From Streptomyces himastatinicus ATCC 53653 (lineage in GTDB: Bacteria > Actinomycetota > Actinomycetes > Streptomycetales > Streptomycetaceae), in assembly GCF_000158915.1 (NCBI RefSeq), contig NZ_GG657754.1:5560560-5610004 (forward strand): a DNA stretch of 49,445 bases. The letters run 5' to 3'. The notes beneath the pieces are model-generated. The model worked only from the letters and a program-made list of their open reading frames with translations, searched no databases and was not told where the DNA came from. Position numbers and translations under genes: made by a program. Shown here one piece after another: positions 1 through 6,889 of the stretch. Position 1 is the first letter of the stretch. Each line of letters starts with the position of its first letter.

Positions 1-2
1 TG

Positions 3-869
3 TGCGCGGCGGTGGCCGCGTGGCTCATCTCCGGTCGGGACCGGGAACTGCGCCGGGCCAGACTGCTGTTCGCGGGTGGCGGGCCCGTCGCGCCCACCGG
101 GCCGGCCCCGGCGCGGCGGCTGTCCGAGACGGTCGCCTGGCTCAAGGAGCGCTGGCGGGTCAGGTACGGCGGGCGGATGGGGCGTGAGCTGCTGTGCCTG
201 CCGGTCGGCTGCGTGCTCGCGGCGCTCGGCGCATCGGCCCTGCCGCTGTTCGCCGCGGTGGCGGCCGTGCCGGTCGTCGGCCGGTGGCTGAGGACCCGGG
301 AGCGCGTCCGGGCCCGCGACCGGCGCGCGACGGGAGTGATCGAGCTGTGCGGCACCGTGGCGGGCGAGCTGCGGGCCGGGCGACAGCCCGGCGAGGCACT
401 GCTGTCCGTGCCCTCGGGAGACCTGGGGGAGCGATGGGGGCTGGTGTCGGCCGCCGCGCGGTTCGGCGGGGATGTGCCCGAGGCCCTGCGCAGGGCGGCC
501 CGGCAGCCGGGCGCGGAAGGGCTGACCGGGGTCGCGGCCTGCTGGCAGGTGGCCGTCGACGAGGGCGCGGGGCTTGCCGCCGGGCTCGACCGGGTGGCCT
601 CGGCGCTGCGCGCCGAGCGCGAGCAGCGGGAAATTCTGCGCGCCAGGCTGGCGGGGCCCAAGGTCACCGTCGCGGTGCTGGCCGTGCTGCCGGCCTTCGG
701 GCTGGTGATGGGCGCCGCGCTGGGCACCGAGCCGCTGCATCAGCTCCTGCACACCCCGGTCGGGCTGGGCTGTCTGCTGGGCGGCTGCCTGCTGGAGTGG
801 GCGGGGTTCGTCTGGCTCAGGCGGTCGATGCGGGCGGCGCTCGCCCCCGGGAAGGCAGTCGGCCGATGA
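3..869 (+). CDS. TadB-like type II secretion F-family protein (5' partial)
   Basis: Inner-membrane platform protein of a tad/Flp pilus apparatus (T2SSF family). The frame is open to the left edge, so the true start lies upstream; a GTG at 12 is an internal possibility only. The visible part carries hydrophobic stretches around residues 65-95, then the T2SSF helical region (residues about 115-205, with GELRAGRQPGEAL and the LRAEREQREILRARLAGPK stretch), and two C-terminal membrane segments near residues 225-270. The stop overlaps the ATG of the next gene (ATGA), as expected for a tadB-tadC pair. GC content and codon bias are extreme, unlike the inserted DNA to the right. TadB and TadC are hard to tell apart without alignment; position first in the pair favours TadB. 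Confidence 0.8.
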   Translation, partial: CAAVAAWLISGRDRELRRARLLFAGGGPVAPTGPAPARRLSETVAWLKERWRVRYGGRMGRELLCLPVGCVLAALGASALPLFAAVAAVPVVGRWLRTRERVRARDRRATGVIELCGTVAGELRAGRQPGEALLSVPSGDLGERWGLVSAAARFGGDVPEALRRAARQPGAEGLTGVAACWQVAVDEGAGLAAGLDRVASALRAEREQREILRARLAGPKVTVAVLAVLPAFGLVMGAALGTEPLHQLLHTPVGLGCLLGGCLLEWAGFVWLRRSMRAALAPGKAVGR

Positions 870-1699
870 GCGCCGTCCTTGTCCACAGGCTGGGGATCGT
901 GCTGTCCCTCATGGCCGCAGTCGCGTATGTGGCGATGGCGGTGGTGGAGGCTCGGCGGGACCTTGCCGCCGGGCGGCGTCTGGCGGCACTGCTGCCGGGC
1001 GGGCGAATGGACGCGGGTACCGGCACGGCCCGGCCCCGGGCCTGGGAGCGATGGCGCGCACGGATGGACGAGGGCGCGGCCCTGGCCTGGGCGGCCTCCC
1101 TCGGTGTCCTGCTGGCCGGTGTCGTCCTCGTCGGAGGGCCGCCGGGGTGGGTGCTGGGGCTGGCGGCCGCATACGGCGTCCGGCGGTGGCAGCGGCGGCA
1201 GATCGCCGCGCGGCGGTCCGGAGGCCGGTCCGGCGGCGCGGGGAGCGAGGCGGGCGAGGCGGTGCGGCAGATCCCGCTGGCCGCCGATCTGCTGGCGGCC
1301 TGTCTGGCCGCCGGGGCGGATCCGCGCACGGCGGCGGACGCGGTGGGCAAGTCGCTCGGCGGCCCGGTCGGCGACCGGCTGGTCCGGACCGCTGCGGAAC
1401 TGCGGCTGGGAGGGGAGCCGGTCGGCGCCTGGGGGCGGCTTGGCGCGTTGCCCGGCGCGAGCGGACTGGCGCGCGCCCTGGAGCACGCCGGGACCACGGG
1501 CGCCCCGGCAGTGGAGCCGGTGTCCCGGATCGCCGCCGACTGCCGTGCCGAGCAGGGGAGGGAGGCGGGCCGACGCGCCGATCGGGCGAGCGTGCTGGCC
1601 ACCGCCCCGCTCGGGGCCTGCTTCCTGCCCGCGTATCTGCTGATCGGCGTGGCCCCGGTGATGACCGGGCTGGCGGGCGGTCTGGCGGGCCACACCTGA
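866..1699 (+). CDS. TadC-like type II secretion F-family protein
   Basis: Second T2SSF-family membrane platform protein of the tad locus, 277 residues. The start ATG overlaps the upstream stop by 4 bases, implying translational coupling. A hydrophobic N-terminal segment (about residues 5-23) is followed by another membrane pair near residues 75-105. The cytoplasmic T2SSF domain comes next (residues about 130-240, with PLAADLLAACLAAGADPRTA and GASGLARALEHAG), and the protein ends in a hydrophobic segment. In streptomycetes such a pair is normally followed by a DUF4244 pilin-like gene and TadE-like genes, which is the arrangement here once the insertion is removed. It probably builds the pilus or exporter with a TadA ATPase encoded upstream of the window. 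Confidence 0.82.
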   Translation: MSAVLVHRLGIVLSLMAAVAYVAMAVVEARRDLAAGRRLAALLPGGRMDAGTGTARPRAWERWRARMDEGAALAWAASLGVLLAGVVLVGGPPGWVLGLAAAYGVRRWQRRQIAARRSGGRSGGAGSEAGEAVRQIPLAADLLAACLAAGADPRTAADAVGKSLGGPVGDRLVRTAAELRLGGEPVGAWGRLGALPGASGLARALEHAGTTGAPAVEPVSRIAADCRAEQGREAGRRADRASVLATAPLGACFLPAYLLIGVAPVMTGLAGGLAGHT

Positions 1700-1773
1700 G
1701 CACGGCGCCCCGGCCCTGTGCGGCATGGGGGATCGGCTTCTGTACGGCAATGACAGCTACGAGGGGGACCGAA

Positions 1774-1890
1774 ATGGTGAAGCAGTGGTGGGCCCAGCGG
1801 CGTGCGGCAGCGCGTGCACGGGCCGAGGCCGGCATGGCCAAAGACCTAATCGCAGCACTAGCCGTGTCCCACGCAGGTGTGTCGCATTAG
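1774..1890 (+). pseudogene. DUF4244 Flp-pilin-like gene, 5' fragment (split by insertion)
   Basis: A strong ribosome site (GAGGGGG) precedes ATG 1774. The first 22-23 codons (MVKQWWAQRR... to AEAGMA) are the short basic leader of a DUF4244/Flp-type prepilin. The normal reading ends near 1840; translation then runs into inserted DNA and stops at TAG 1888-1890, giving a nonsense tail (KDLIAALAVSHAGVSH). The missing remainder, beginning T-V-E-Y-A-M-G-T-L, is found about 47 kb away at 48809-48940 in the correct phase. The break falls in the G-M-x-T-x-E-Y prepilin-peptidase processing motif, so the leader is retained here and the pilin body lies on the other side. As it stands the gene cannot make a pilin. 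Confidence 0.88.
1847..1872 (+). repeat. Left terminal inverted repeat of the 47-kb element
   Basis: Reading inward from the left junction: TAATC, then GCAGCACTAG, then CCGTGTCCC. Reading inward from the right junction on the minus strand: TAATC, CTTGCTTAG, a short spacer and CTCGTGTCTC. The shared skeleton is TAATC-n(3-4)-GCnYTAG-n-YCGTGTCYC, an imperfect inverted repeat of about 26-30 bases with small length differences. Such sites would be the arm or core sites bound by the recombinases. The match was found by eye and small gaps were needed. Confidence 0.55.
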
Positions 1891-2272
1891 CTGAGGATGG
1901 GCATCCCGGCTGGCATTGTGCTCAGCTGAGTCATCGTGTCGCATTCCCCGTCTACTTGAGTGACGTATATCATACTGGGCTGTGAGTCTGAGGCCAGCGA
2001 GATTATCGACTGCTCGGAGATCAGCGCGCCGCTGCGGGACCTCGACAGCAGCATCGCACCACATCGCGCCAGGGGACCGAGCGCAGTTCAACATCGCCAT
2101 GCTGTTGGTGGCTACGTTCACTGGAAGACAGCTCAGGCGCAACGCACGCGGCTCGTCCTCTTCGGTGCTGCGGACGCGCTCTCCCCGTGGTGGCAGGTAC
2201 GGCGGCGGTGATGTAAGTGATCGTGGCGGCGACTGATTGGAATATCGGTACGGCCGCTGGTGCTGACATTGA
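1873..2272. other. Left subterminal region without a recognised gene
   Basis: Apart from the end of the disrupted pilin reading frame (stop at 1890), I see no convincing coding sequence. Open frames exist on both strands but lack ribosome sites and recognisable motifs. It may hold additional recombinase-binding sites, since it lies directly inside the left terminus. Confidence 0.4.
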
Positions 2273-2672
2273 TCATGACCCTGTAGCAGTCGCGAGGGCG
2301 TTGACGCGGTTCGCGTATTCGCGGCCCTTTGCCCTGTGCCGGGATCGCCGAGGTGCCCGGGCGCCGTCCAGGGACTGGCAGCGCTCGGTGTATCGCTTCA
2401 CCACCGACGGGTCCTCAACGCCGAGTTGCACGGCCAGGTGCTCGACCACCGGCCATTGCACCGCGAGCGGGCCCCCAGGGACCGACCGATGTAGCGCACC
2501 GTGCACATCTGGAGCGCGCCCCGAACTGATGGCGCTTGTTCCGCCGCAGGGCGATCAGGTCCCAATCGACGTCCTCCAGGAAGAGGAACGGCTCTAGCCC
2601 GGGCCGCGTCGGCTTTTCGGCGAAGGTCCCGTACGTCTCACCCTGCTCATCACTCAGGAACTCCACCGGCAC
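2273..2672 (-). pseudogene. tnpA: Tn3-family transposase N-terminal fragment (DUF4158), frameshifted
   Basis: Reading leftward from a GTG at 2672, the frame gives VPVEFLSDEQGETYGTFAE followed by a PFLFLEDVDWDLIALRR stretch. This is the typical opening of Tn3-family transposases in actinomycetes (FLSDEQ...YGRF, F-F-L-D-D-D-x-x-L-I-x-x-R-R). After about 45 codons the match switches frame. In the other minus frame, around 2300-2470, the family pattern continues as WPVVEHLAVQLGVEDPSVVKRYTER and ends near REYANRV. At least one frameshift is therefore present, and only about 130 of the usual ~1,000 residues remain. No resolvase or 38-bp Tn3 ends were found nearby. It is a dead relic of a transposon that once visited this element. 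Confidence 0.72.
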
Positions 2673-3141
2673 AGACGGACCGTAGCCAGCCTCCGGGTGG
2701 CCCGGCGCCGTTCCAGCGAACCCCAGCGGCTGCTCTACGCCGATGGAACCGATCGATTCCCGCGAATCAGAGGTTCCAGGGGCAGAACCACGGAGAAGTG
2801 CCATAGAATTGGCATATGCCAGAGACTCACTCGCCACTTGTTGGCGAACGGATGCTCGCAAGTCCGTCACTAAGTTCGAGATGAGCGGGCTGAAAATACC
2901 TCAAGCGGCTCCGCTTGTCAGATGACTTTGCACGAGGGGCTTTCGAGGCGGCCCGACGCCACAGCTCGCGGTACGGTCGTCCCGGCTCCACGTGAAGGAG
3001 CCCGCCCCAGGGAATGGGGGCCATCCCGTTCCCCAGGGTGCAAGCGCGATCAAGACGGGAATTCGAATGCTTGACCGGTTTAACCGAGGGCGCACACAGC
3101 TGCCGCCCTCCGGGCAATTGCACGGTATCAGTTTTTATTTC
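2673..3141. other. Gene-poor spacer upstream of the Tn3 relic
   Basis: No convincing gene seen. It contains a perfect 12-base palindrome TGGCATATGCCA at about 2812-2823, next to a second related arm pair (GCCAT/ATTGGC), which could be a regulator site or chance. Reading frames present here do not show a ribosome site or a recognisable family. Confidence 0.3.
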
Positions 3142-3327
3142 ATGCCCGTGGTGTTTCGCGAGGACAGGCCAGCCGTCGCTGCCCTTCAGCTGGTCGCGCT
3201 GACGCTCTCCTTGATTGCGGTCGGCGCTGTTGCCGCAGAGGTGTTCGCACCATGGGAGTTCATCTGTGCGGTGAACGGCTCGCCCTGCGGCCTGAGTATC
3301 CAGTTCAGTTGGTCCTGCGGATGTTGA
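3142..3327 (+). CDS. Small putative membrane protein (61 aa)
   Basis: Codon use from ATG 3142 looks genuinely coding. The product has a short polar N-terminus (MPVVFREDRP), one hydrophobic segment of about 22 residues (residues 12-33, rich in A, L and V), and a C-terminal tail with four cysteines (C-A-V-N-G-S-P-C and W-S-C-G-C). No clear ribosome site precedes the ATG, and the frame is open further upstream. I do not recognise the family. It stands alone between the Tn3 relic and a sigma-like gene. Confidence 0.35.
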   Translation: MPVVFREDRPAVAALQLVALTLSLIAVGAVAAEVFAPWEFICAVNGSPCGLSIQFSWSCGC

Positions 3328-3657
3328 GTCGGTGCCTGCTCGCCGCGCCTAGCTGGGCCGGCGAGCAGGCATCACTCCACGCCGAAGAAGCACGACCGCA
3401 TTGAGCGGCCTGCAGTGAACTGCCTTCAGTGCACCTGGACTTAAGGACACGTCCGTGTGGGAACCTCGGCAACAAGGACGGCTCACCACTCCTAGCCTCT
3501 CCGGCACCTCCAGACCTGCAGACACGGAGGCACCCTGCCCGCAGACCCTGGCTTCTGTGGAGGTGCCCTCGTAGCAACGAATCTTTGGAGCGATGTCGGC
3601 TACTGCGCCTTCGTCCAACTTCAGAAGCCTCGCTACCTCAGATACGCGCAGGCACGC

Positions 3658-4026
3658 TTGCTGGACGAACCGGTCGGCCGGGCCGCGGTTGACACCACGT
3701 TCGGCATCGTCGCGAGCCGGTGGGGCAACCTCCTGCGCGAGCCACGTCCGGAAGCTGGCGCTTGGCGTCAACTCCGCGTCCAGGTCCGCACCGCGAGTCG
3801 TGATTCTTGCCGCCGGGACCCGGCCGTTGACTGGTTGTACGACTCACTGCCCGACGAGCTCGCTGACACGGTGGTGCTGCATTGCCGGCTGGGGATGCCG
3901 GTGAAGGCCGTCGCCGATCTGATGGGGGTGGACCCGCCGGGCGTGGCATGCCATCTCCTGGCCGCCATGCGACAGCTTCCTGCTGCGGCCCTCGAACGCC
4001 TGGAGGAGTCCATACCTCATCCGTGA
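3658..4026 (+). CDS. Sigma-70 region-4-like HTH protein, 5' end possibly lost
   Basis: The C-terminal half (DELADTVVLHCRLGMPVKAV, continuing ADLMGVDPPGVACHLLAAM) is a sigma-70 region 4-type helix-turn-helix, as in the many small sigma-like DNA-binding proteins of streptomycetes. The conserved part begins before the first usable start. Codons from about 3601 read Y-C-A-F-V-Q-L-Q-K-P-R-Y-L-R-Y-A-Q-A-R-L-L-D, matching the family's N-terminal region, but there is no ATG or GTG in that frame back to the stop at 3493. The TTG at 3658 would remove this region. The gene therefore probably lost its start by an upstream mutation or junction. It is followed by a good hairpin terminator. Confidence 0.5.
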   Translation: MLDEPVGRAAVDTTFGIVASRWGNLLREPRPEAGAWRQLRVQVRTASRDSCRRDPAVDWLYDSLPDELADTVVLHCRLGMPVKAVADLMGVDPPGVACHLLAAMRQLPAAALERLEESIPHP

Positions 4027-4086
4027 AAGTCGGTCGGCTCCAGGCGTGAACTACCTCGGTGAAACGCTACGTCTGCGCCCTGTTTT

Positions 4087-4118
4087 CGCCACCATCACTC
4101 TTGACTGTGGTGGTGGCG
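4087..4118 (+). terminator. Hairpin terminator after the sigma-like gene
   Basis: Inverted repeat CGCCACCATCA / TGGTGGTGGCG, 10 of 11 pairs, with a 10-base loop. It lies 60 bases after the sigma-like stop and 70 bases before the methyltransferase start. There is no T-run, as is usual for high-GC actinomycete terminators. Confidence 0.5.
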
Positions 4119-4189
4119 CTTGGGCTGCCCTCCTATGATGGCCCTCATTCCCTGGAGAGATCGGGGCTCGACCGGGAGGGGTCTGTCCG

Positions 4190-4999
4190 TTGCCGGACAA
4201 GAGGCGCATTGACTTATCGGTTCCATCTGCGGCAAGGATGTTCGACTGGCTGCTGGGCGGGCATTACAACTATGAAGCGGACCGAGCAGCCTGCGAGCGG
4301 CTACTAAGTTTCGCACCGACCAGCAGGGAGGTGGCTCGCAACAACCGCTGGTTTCGTGAGCGCGCCGTCCGAGTACTGGCCCGAGAGCACGGAATACGGC
4401 AGTTCATCGACTTCGGGTCCGGGCTGCCAACGCAGAAGAACGTCCACCACATCGCACAAGCAGTCGATCCCCAGTCGCGAGTCGTATACGTCGACAGTGA
4501 TCCCGTGGTCCTGGCCCACGGAAGATCCATCCTGGATGAGAACGACCGAACCGCCATCATCTCAGCCGACATCGCGGATACGGGATACATCTTCGGGTGT
4601 GAAGAATTCAAACGACTCATCGATTTGAATGAGCCTGTCGCCGCTCTGCTCATTTCTGTCCAGCACTGCATCCCGAAGGAGGTCGAACCGGGACAGCTGG
4701 TACGGCGGGTCGTCGAGCGCTTGAAGCCGGGCAGCTTCGTCGCGATCTGCCACCTGGTGAGCGACAGCGCACAGCTCCGACACGAAGTGACGGAGCTGAT
4801 GCTGGAGCAGACCCAGGGACACTGGGGTCGCGTACGAGAAAAGCACGAGGTGGAAAGCTACTTCCACGGGCTTACGGTCAAACCACCGGGTCTAGTGGAT
4901 GTCACCGACTGGCGCCCGGACTCCGAGCTACAGCAACGACAGCGCAGCATTGAATGGACGGAATTCGGCGGGCTGGCAGAAGTCCCTCCCCGACCGTAA
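4190..4999 (+). CDS. SAM-dependent methyltransferase, DUF574 (Methyltransf_19) family
   Basis: 269 residues, the normal family length. The diagnostic N-terminus SAARMFDWLLGGHYNYEADR (family form P-S-x-A-R-x-Y-D-x-L-L-G-G-x-x-N-F-x-x-D) is followed by the SAM-binding loop IDFGSGLPTQKNVH near residue 80. The acidic strand-2 end VVYVDSDPVVLAHGRS comes near residue 105. A TTG start is chosen because GGGAGGGG lies about 9 bases upstream. These proteins are abundant in Streptomyces, often beside XRE-DUF5753/DUF397 pairs as here, but their substrates are mostly unknown. The gene converges on the XRE gene with only 10 bases between the stops. Confidence 0.9.
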   Translation: MPDKRRIDLSVPSAARMFDWLLGGHYNYEADRAACERLLSFAPTSREVARNNRWFRERAVRVLAREHGIRQFIDFGSGLPTQKNVHHIAQAVDPQSRVVYVDSDPVVLAHGRSILDENDRTAIISADIADTGYIFGCEEFKRLIDLNEPVAALLISVQHCIPKEVEPGQLVRRVVERLKPGSFVAICHLVSDSAQLRHEVTELMLEQTQGHWGRVREKHEVESYFHGLTVKPPGLVDVTDWRPDSELQQRQRSIEWTEFGGLAEVPPRP

Positions 5000-5009
5000 C
5001 TGCCGCGCG

Positions 5010-5951
5010 CTAATCAGAGAACCGTTCGAGAGCCCTTTGTAGCATACTGCGGCTCTCACGCCGTGAAGCAGCTGCTTCCGCGCTGAGCCGCAGCATCAGC
5101 TCGACGTGACGCTCCACGTCCTCCGCCTTCGAGTGGTACGTCGCGTCATCGTTCCCCTCGATGTACACCATGGGCGGCAGGCCGCCTGTCCCGAAGACGA
5201 GGTGGGTCATGGAAGCGTGATTGGAGACGACAGTGCTATCGAAGGGGACGAACCTGATGCTGACCTCGGGTACGTCGACAAGATTCAGCAACTTGAGCAA
5301 CTGGCCGCTCATCGTCTTTGGGCTTCCAACCTGACGGAAGATAATGGACTCGTCCAACAGGAAGATCGCTTGTGGGGGCTGGTTCTGGCCGAAGAACCGC
5401 TTCTGCCGTTCCTGGCGTAGGCGTACCCGCGGCTCCACCTGGTCGGCGCCAGAAACGGGCAGGCCGTTGCTGATGATCTGCCGGGCGTAGTCGTCCGTCT
5501 GAAGCAGCCCGGGCACGATCTTCATCTCGTACGTCATGAGCTGGGCGCACTCCGCTTCCAGACCCATCAGCCGGTGCATCCACACCGGGGTGAAGTCCAA
5601 GAAGGGCTCGAACCATTCGGCTTCGACGGCACGCCGGGCAAGAACCTCCAGCTGGGCCCGGTCCTCCGCGCTCACCTTGTACGTGGCGGCCAATTTCTCG
5701 ACGTCACGCAGGTCCGGAGGACTCTCAGCTCGTTCCAGGCGGCTGACTTTGGACACGGAAGCGTTGATCGCCTTCGCGGCTATTTTCATGGCGATGCCAC
5801 ACTGATCACGCCGCTGGCGAAGGGCTCCTCCAAGGAGCAGGCCAGCCGCAGTCGGCCTGACGTCCGCAAGCCGTCCTGGATCAAAAAGGGGGATAGGGTC
5901 ATCAGGGCGGGGGGACACACGAGCTCCATTCGTGAATAGGTACCCGCCCAT
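5010..5951 (-). CDS. XRE-family regulator with DUF5753 sensor domain
   Basis: Helix-turn-helix domain at about residues 35-95 (GGALRQRRDQCGIAMKIAAK and the SVSKVSRLERAE recognition region). It is followed by the DUF5753 domain (residues about 110-300, marked by VPGLLQTDDYAR and the F-L-L-D-E-S-I-I-F-R stretch). This is the widespread streptomycete architecture controlling small adjacent DUF397 proteins. The ATG at 5951 has no clear ribosome site; an in-frame GTG at 5918 is preceded by GGAG and is a credible alternative start. The gene lies immediately downstream of the DUF397 gene on the same strand, the conserved regulator/effector arrangement exemplified by BldB-associated and WhiJ-like loci. 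Confidence 0.88.
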   Translation of the reverse strand: MGGYLFTNGARVSPRPDDPIPLFDPGRLADVRPTAAGLLLGGALRQRRDQCGIAMKIAAKAINASVSKVSRLERAESPPDLRDVEKLAATYKVSAEDRAQLEVLARRAVEAEWFEPFLDFTPVWMHRLMGLEAECAQLMTYEMKIVPGLLQTDDYARQIISNGLPVSGADQVEPRVRLRQERQKRFFGQNQPPQAIFLLDESIIFRQVGSPKTMSGQLLKLLNLVDVPEVSIRFVPFDSTVVSNHASMTHLVFGTGGLPPMVYIEGNDDATYHSKAEDVERHVELMLRLSAEAAASRRESRSMLQRALERFSD

Positions 5952-6002
5952 CCTGGCACGGCGGAAGCTCGCGTGTCCCTCGAATTTGGGTTTCTTTTGA
6001 GC

Positions 6003-6242
6003 CTAGTTGGCTACCGCGAGAAGGTCGAACTCGCCGTTCTTGACTCCGTCCAGGAACGCATCGATCTCCGACGTCTTGAAGATGAGCGCCGGTCCGCCCG
6101 GATCGGTCGAGTTGCGCATCGCAACCTTACCCTCCGGCAAGGCTGCCAGTTCGACGCACTGGCCGTTCGCCGTGCTCTTCCTGCTCTTGACCCACTTCGC
6201 GTTGACGGATCCCGCCGGGACCCCGTTCCGGTACTCGCCCAT
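6003..6242 (-). CDS. DUF397 small protein
   Basis: 79 residues starting at ATG 6242, chosen because GGAGG lies 7 bases upstream. The DUF397 signature is clear: W-V-K-S-R-K-S near residue 25, C-V-E-L-A at residues 35-39, and V-A-M-R-N-S-T-D-P-G-G-P-A-L-I-F towards the end. DUF397 proteins are partners of XRE-DUF5753 regulators and are believed to modulate or be controlled by them. It shares a strand with the regulator just downstream. A palindromic region precedes it. Confidence 0.88.
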   Translation of the reverse strand: MGEYRNGVPAGSVNAKWVKSRKSTANGQCVELAALPEGKVAMRNSTDPGGPALIFKTSEIDAFLDGVKNGEFDLLAVAN

Positions 6243-6342
6243 ACAGAACCTCCGCACCATTGCGTTCGATTATTCGGCTTCCCCGCGCCCTCCCGGCCTG
6301 CTGTGCAGGAAACCAGCAGGCCGAGGACCCATGCAATCCCAT

Positions 6343-6375
6343 CATGCAATTGCATGAACTGAAGGTATCGAGATA
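6343..6375 (-). promoter_or_regulatory. Palindromic candidate operator upstream of DUF397/XRE pair
   Basis: A perfect 14-base palindrome CATGCAATTGCATG (6343-6356) with a nearby partial copy (CCATGCAATC, about 6329-6338), followed by arms GTATC/GATAC separated by two bases (about 6364-6375). The sites lie about 100 bases upstream of the DUF397 start, a reasonable place for autoregulation by the XRE protein. No expression evidence is available. Confidence 0.4.
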
Positions 6376-6433
6376 CTAGCTTTGTGAATTCGAACGCCGC
6401 TGTCCCCCTATCGGGTGATCGGCAGAGAGTGAC

Positions 6434-6720
6434 TTGTCAATAACCGAAATCCATACATACGTTTGGCTTTCGCATTCCAGAATTCTGGGATCGCACGTCG
6501 AGGGCCACCTCCTGAGCGTGCTCACCGAGATCGAGGTGATGGGTCGGCACGGTTTGCTGGAGCGGTTCCTCGTGCCCAGTGGACAGTTTGCGACTGGTGG
6601 CTTCTTCGTCGGCATCGACAAATCGTGGGCTGACCGGTTCGACATCGCGCGCATTAGTACGTCCTCGCCATCTCGCAGAGCATCACCGAGCGCCTGCTGA
6701 CTGAGCGCAGCATCGCCCGA
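6434..6720 (+). pseudogene. Unrecognised coding sequence, apparently frameshifted
   Basis: From 6434, codon use is clearly gene-like (ITEIHTYVWLSHSRILGSH, then EIEVMGRHGLLERFLVPSG and the GGFFVGIDKSWADRFDIARI stretch). Near 6655 good coding switches to another plus frame, which continues YVLAISQSITERLLTERS before fading. This suggests one indel in a gene of unknown family. The minus-strand frame over the same stretch looks like a shadow. No ribosome site is obvious. It sits between the regulatory pair and the end of the helicase gene. Confidence 0.35.
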
Positions 6721-6889
6721 CGCCGATCTTTGGCGGGGCTGCGAGCTGGCCGGGCAGAGCCAGGACGAACATGGGGTGACCGCCGAGTTGGCCGACAGCA
6801 CGCGGCTAGGTCATGCCCCCAGAGGGTTGGGCCACGCCGTTCGCGGAGCGAACTGGAGCCCTGGGCGGCATGTCGCGGACCTCTGGGAG

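Noticed and set aside
160..1841. Long minus-strand and alternative-frame open readings across the tadB-tadC region
   Set aside because: They are arginine/proline/alanine-rich shadows of the strongly biased GC codons of the real + strand genes and lack any family match.
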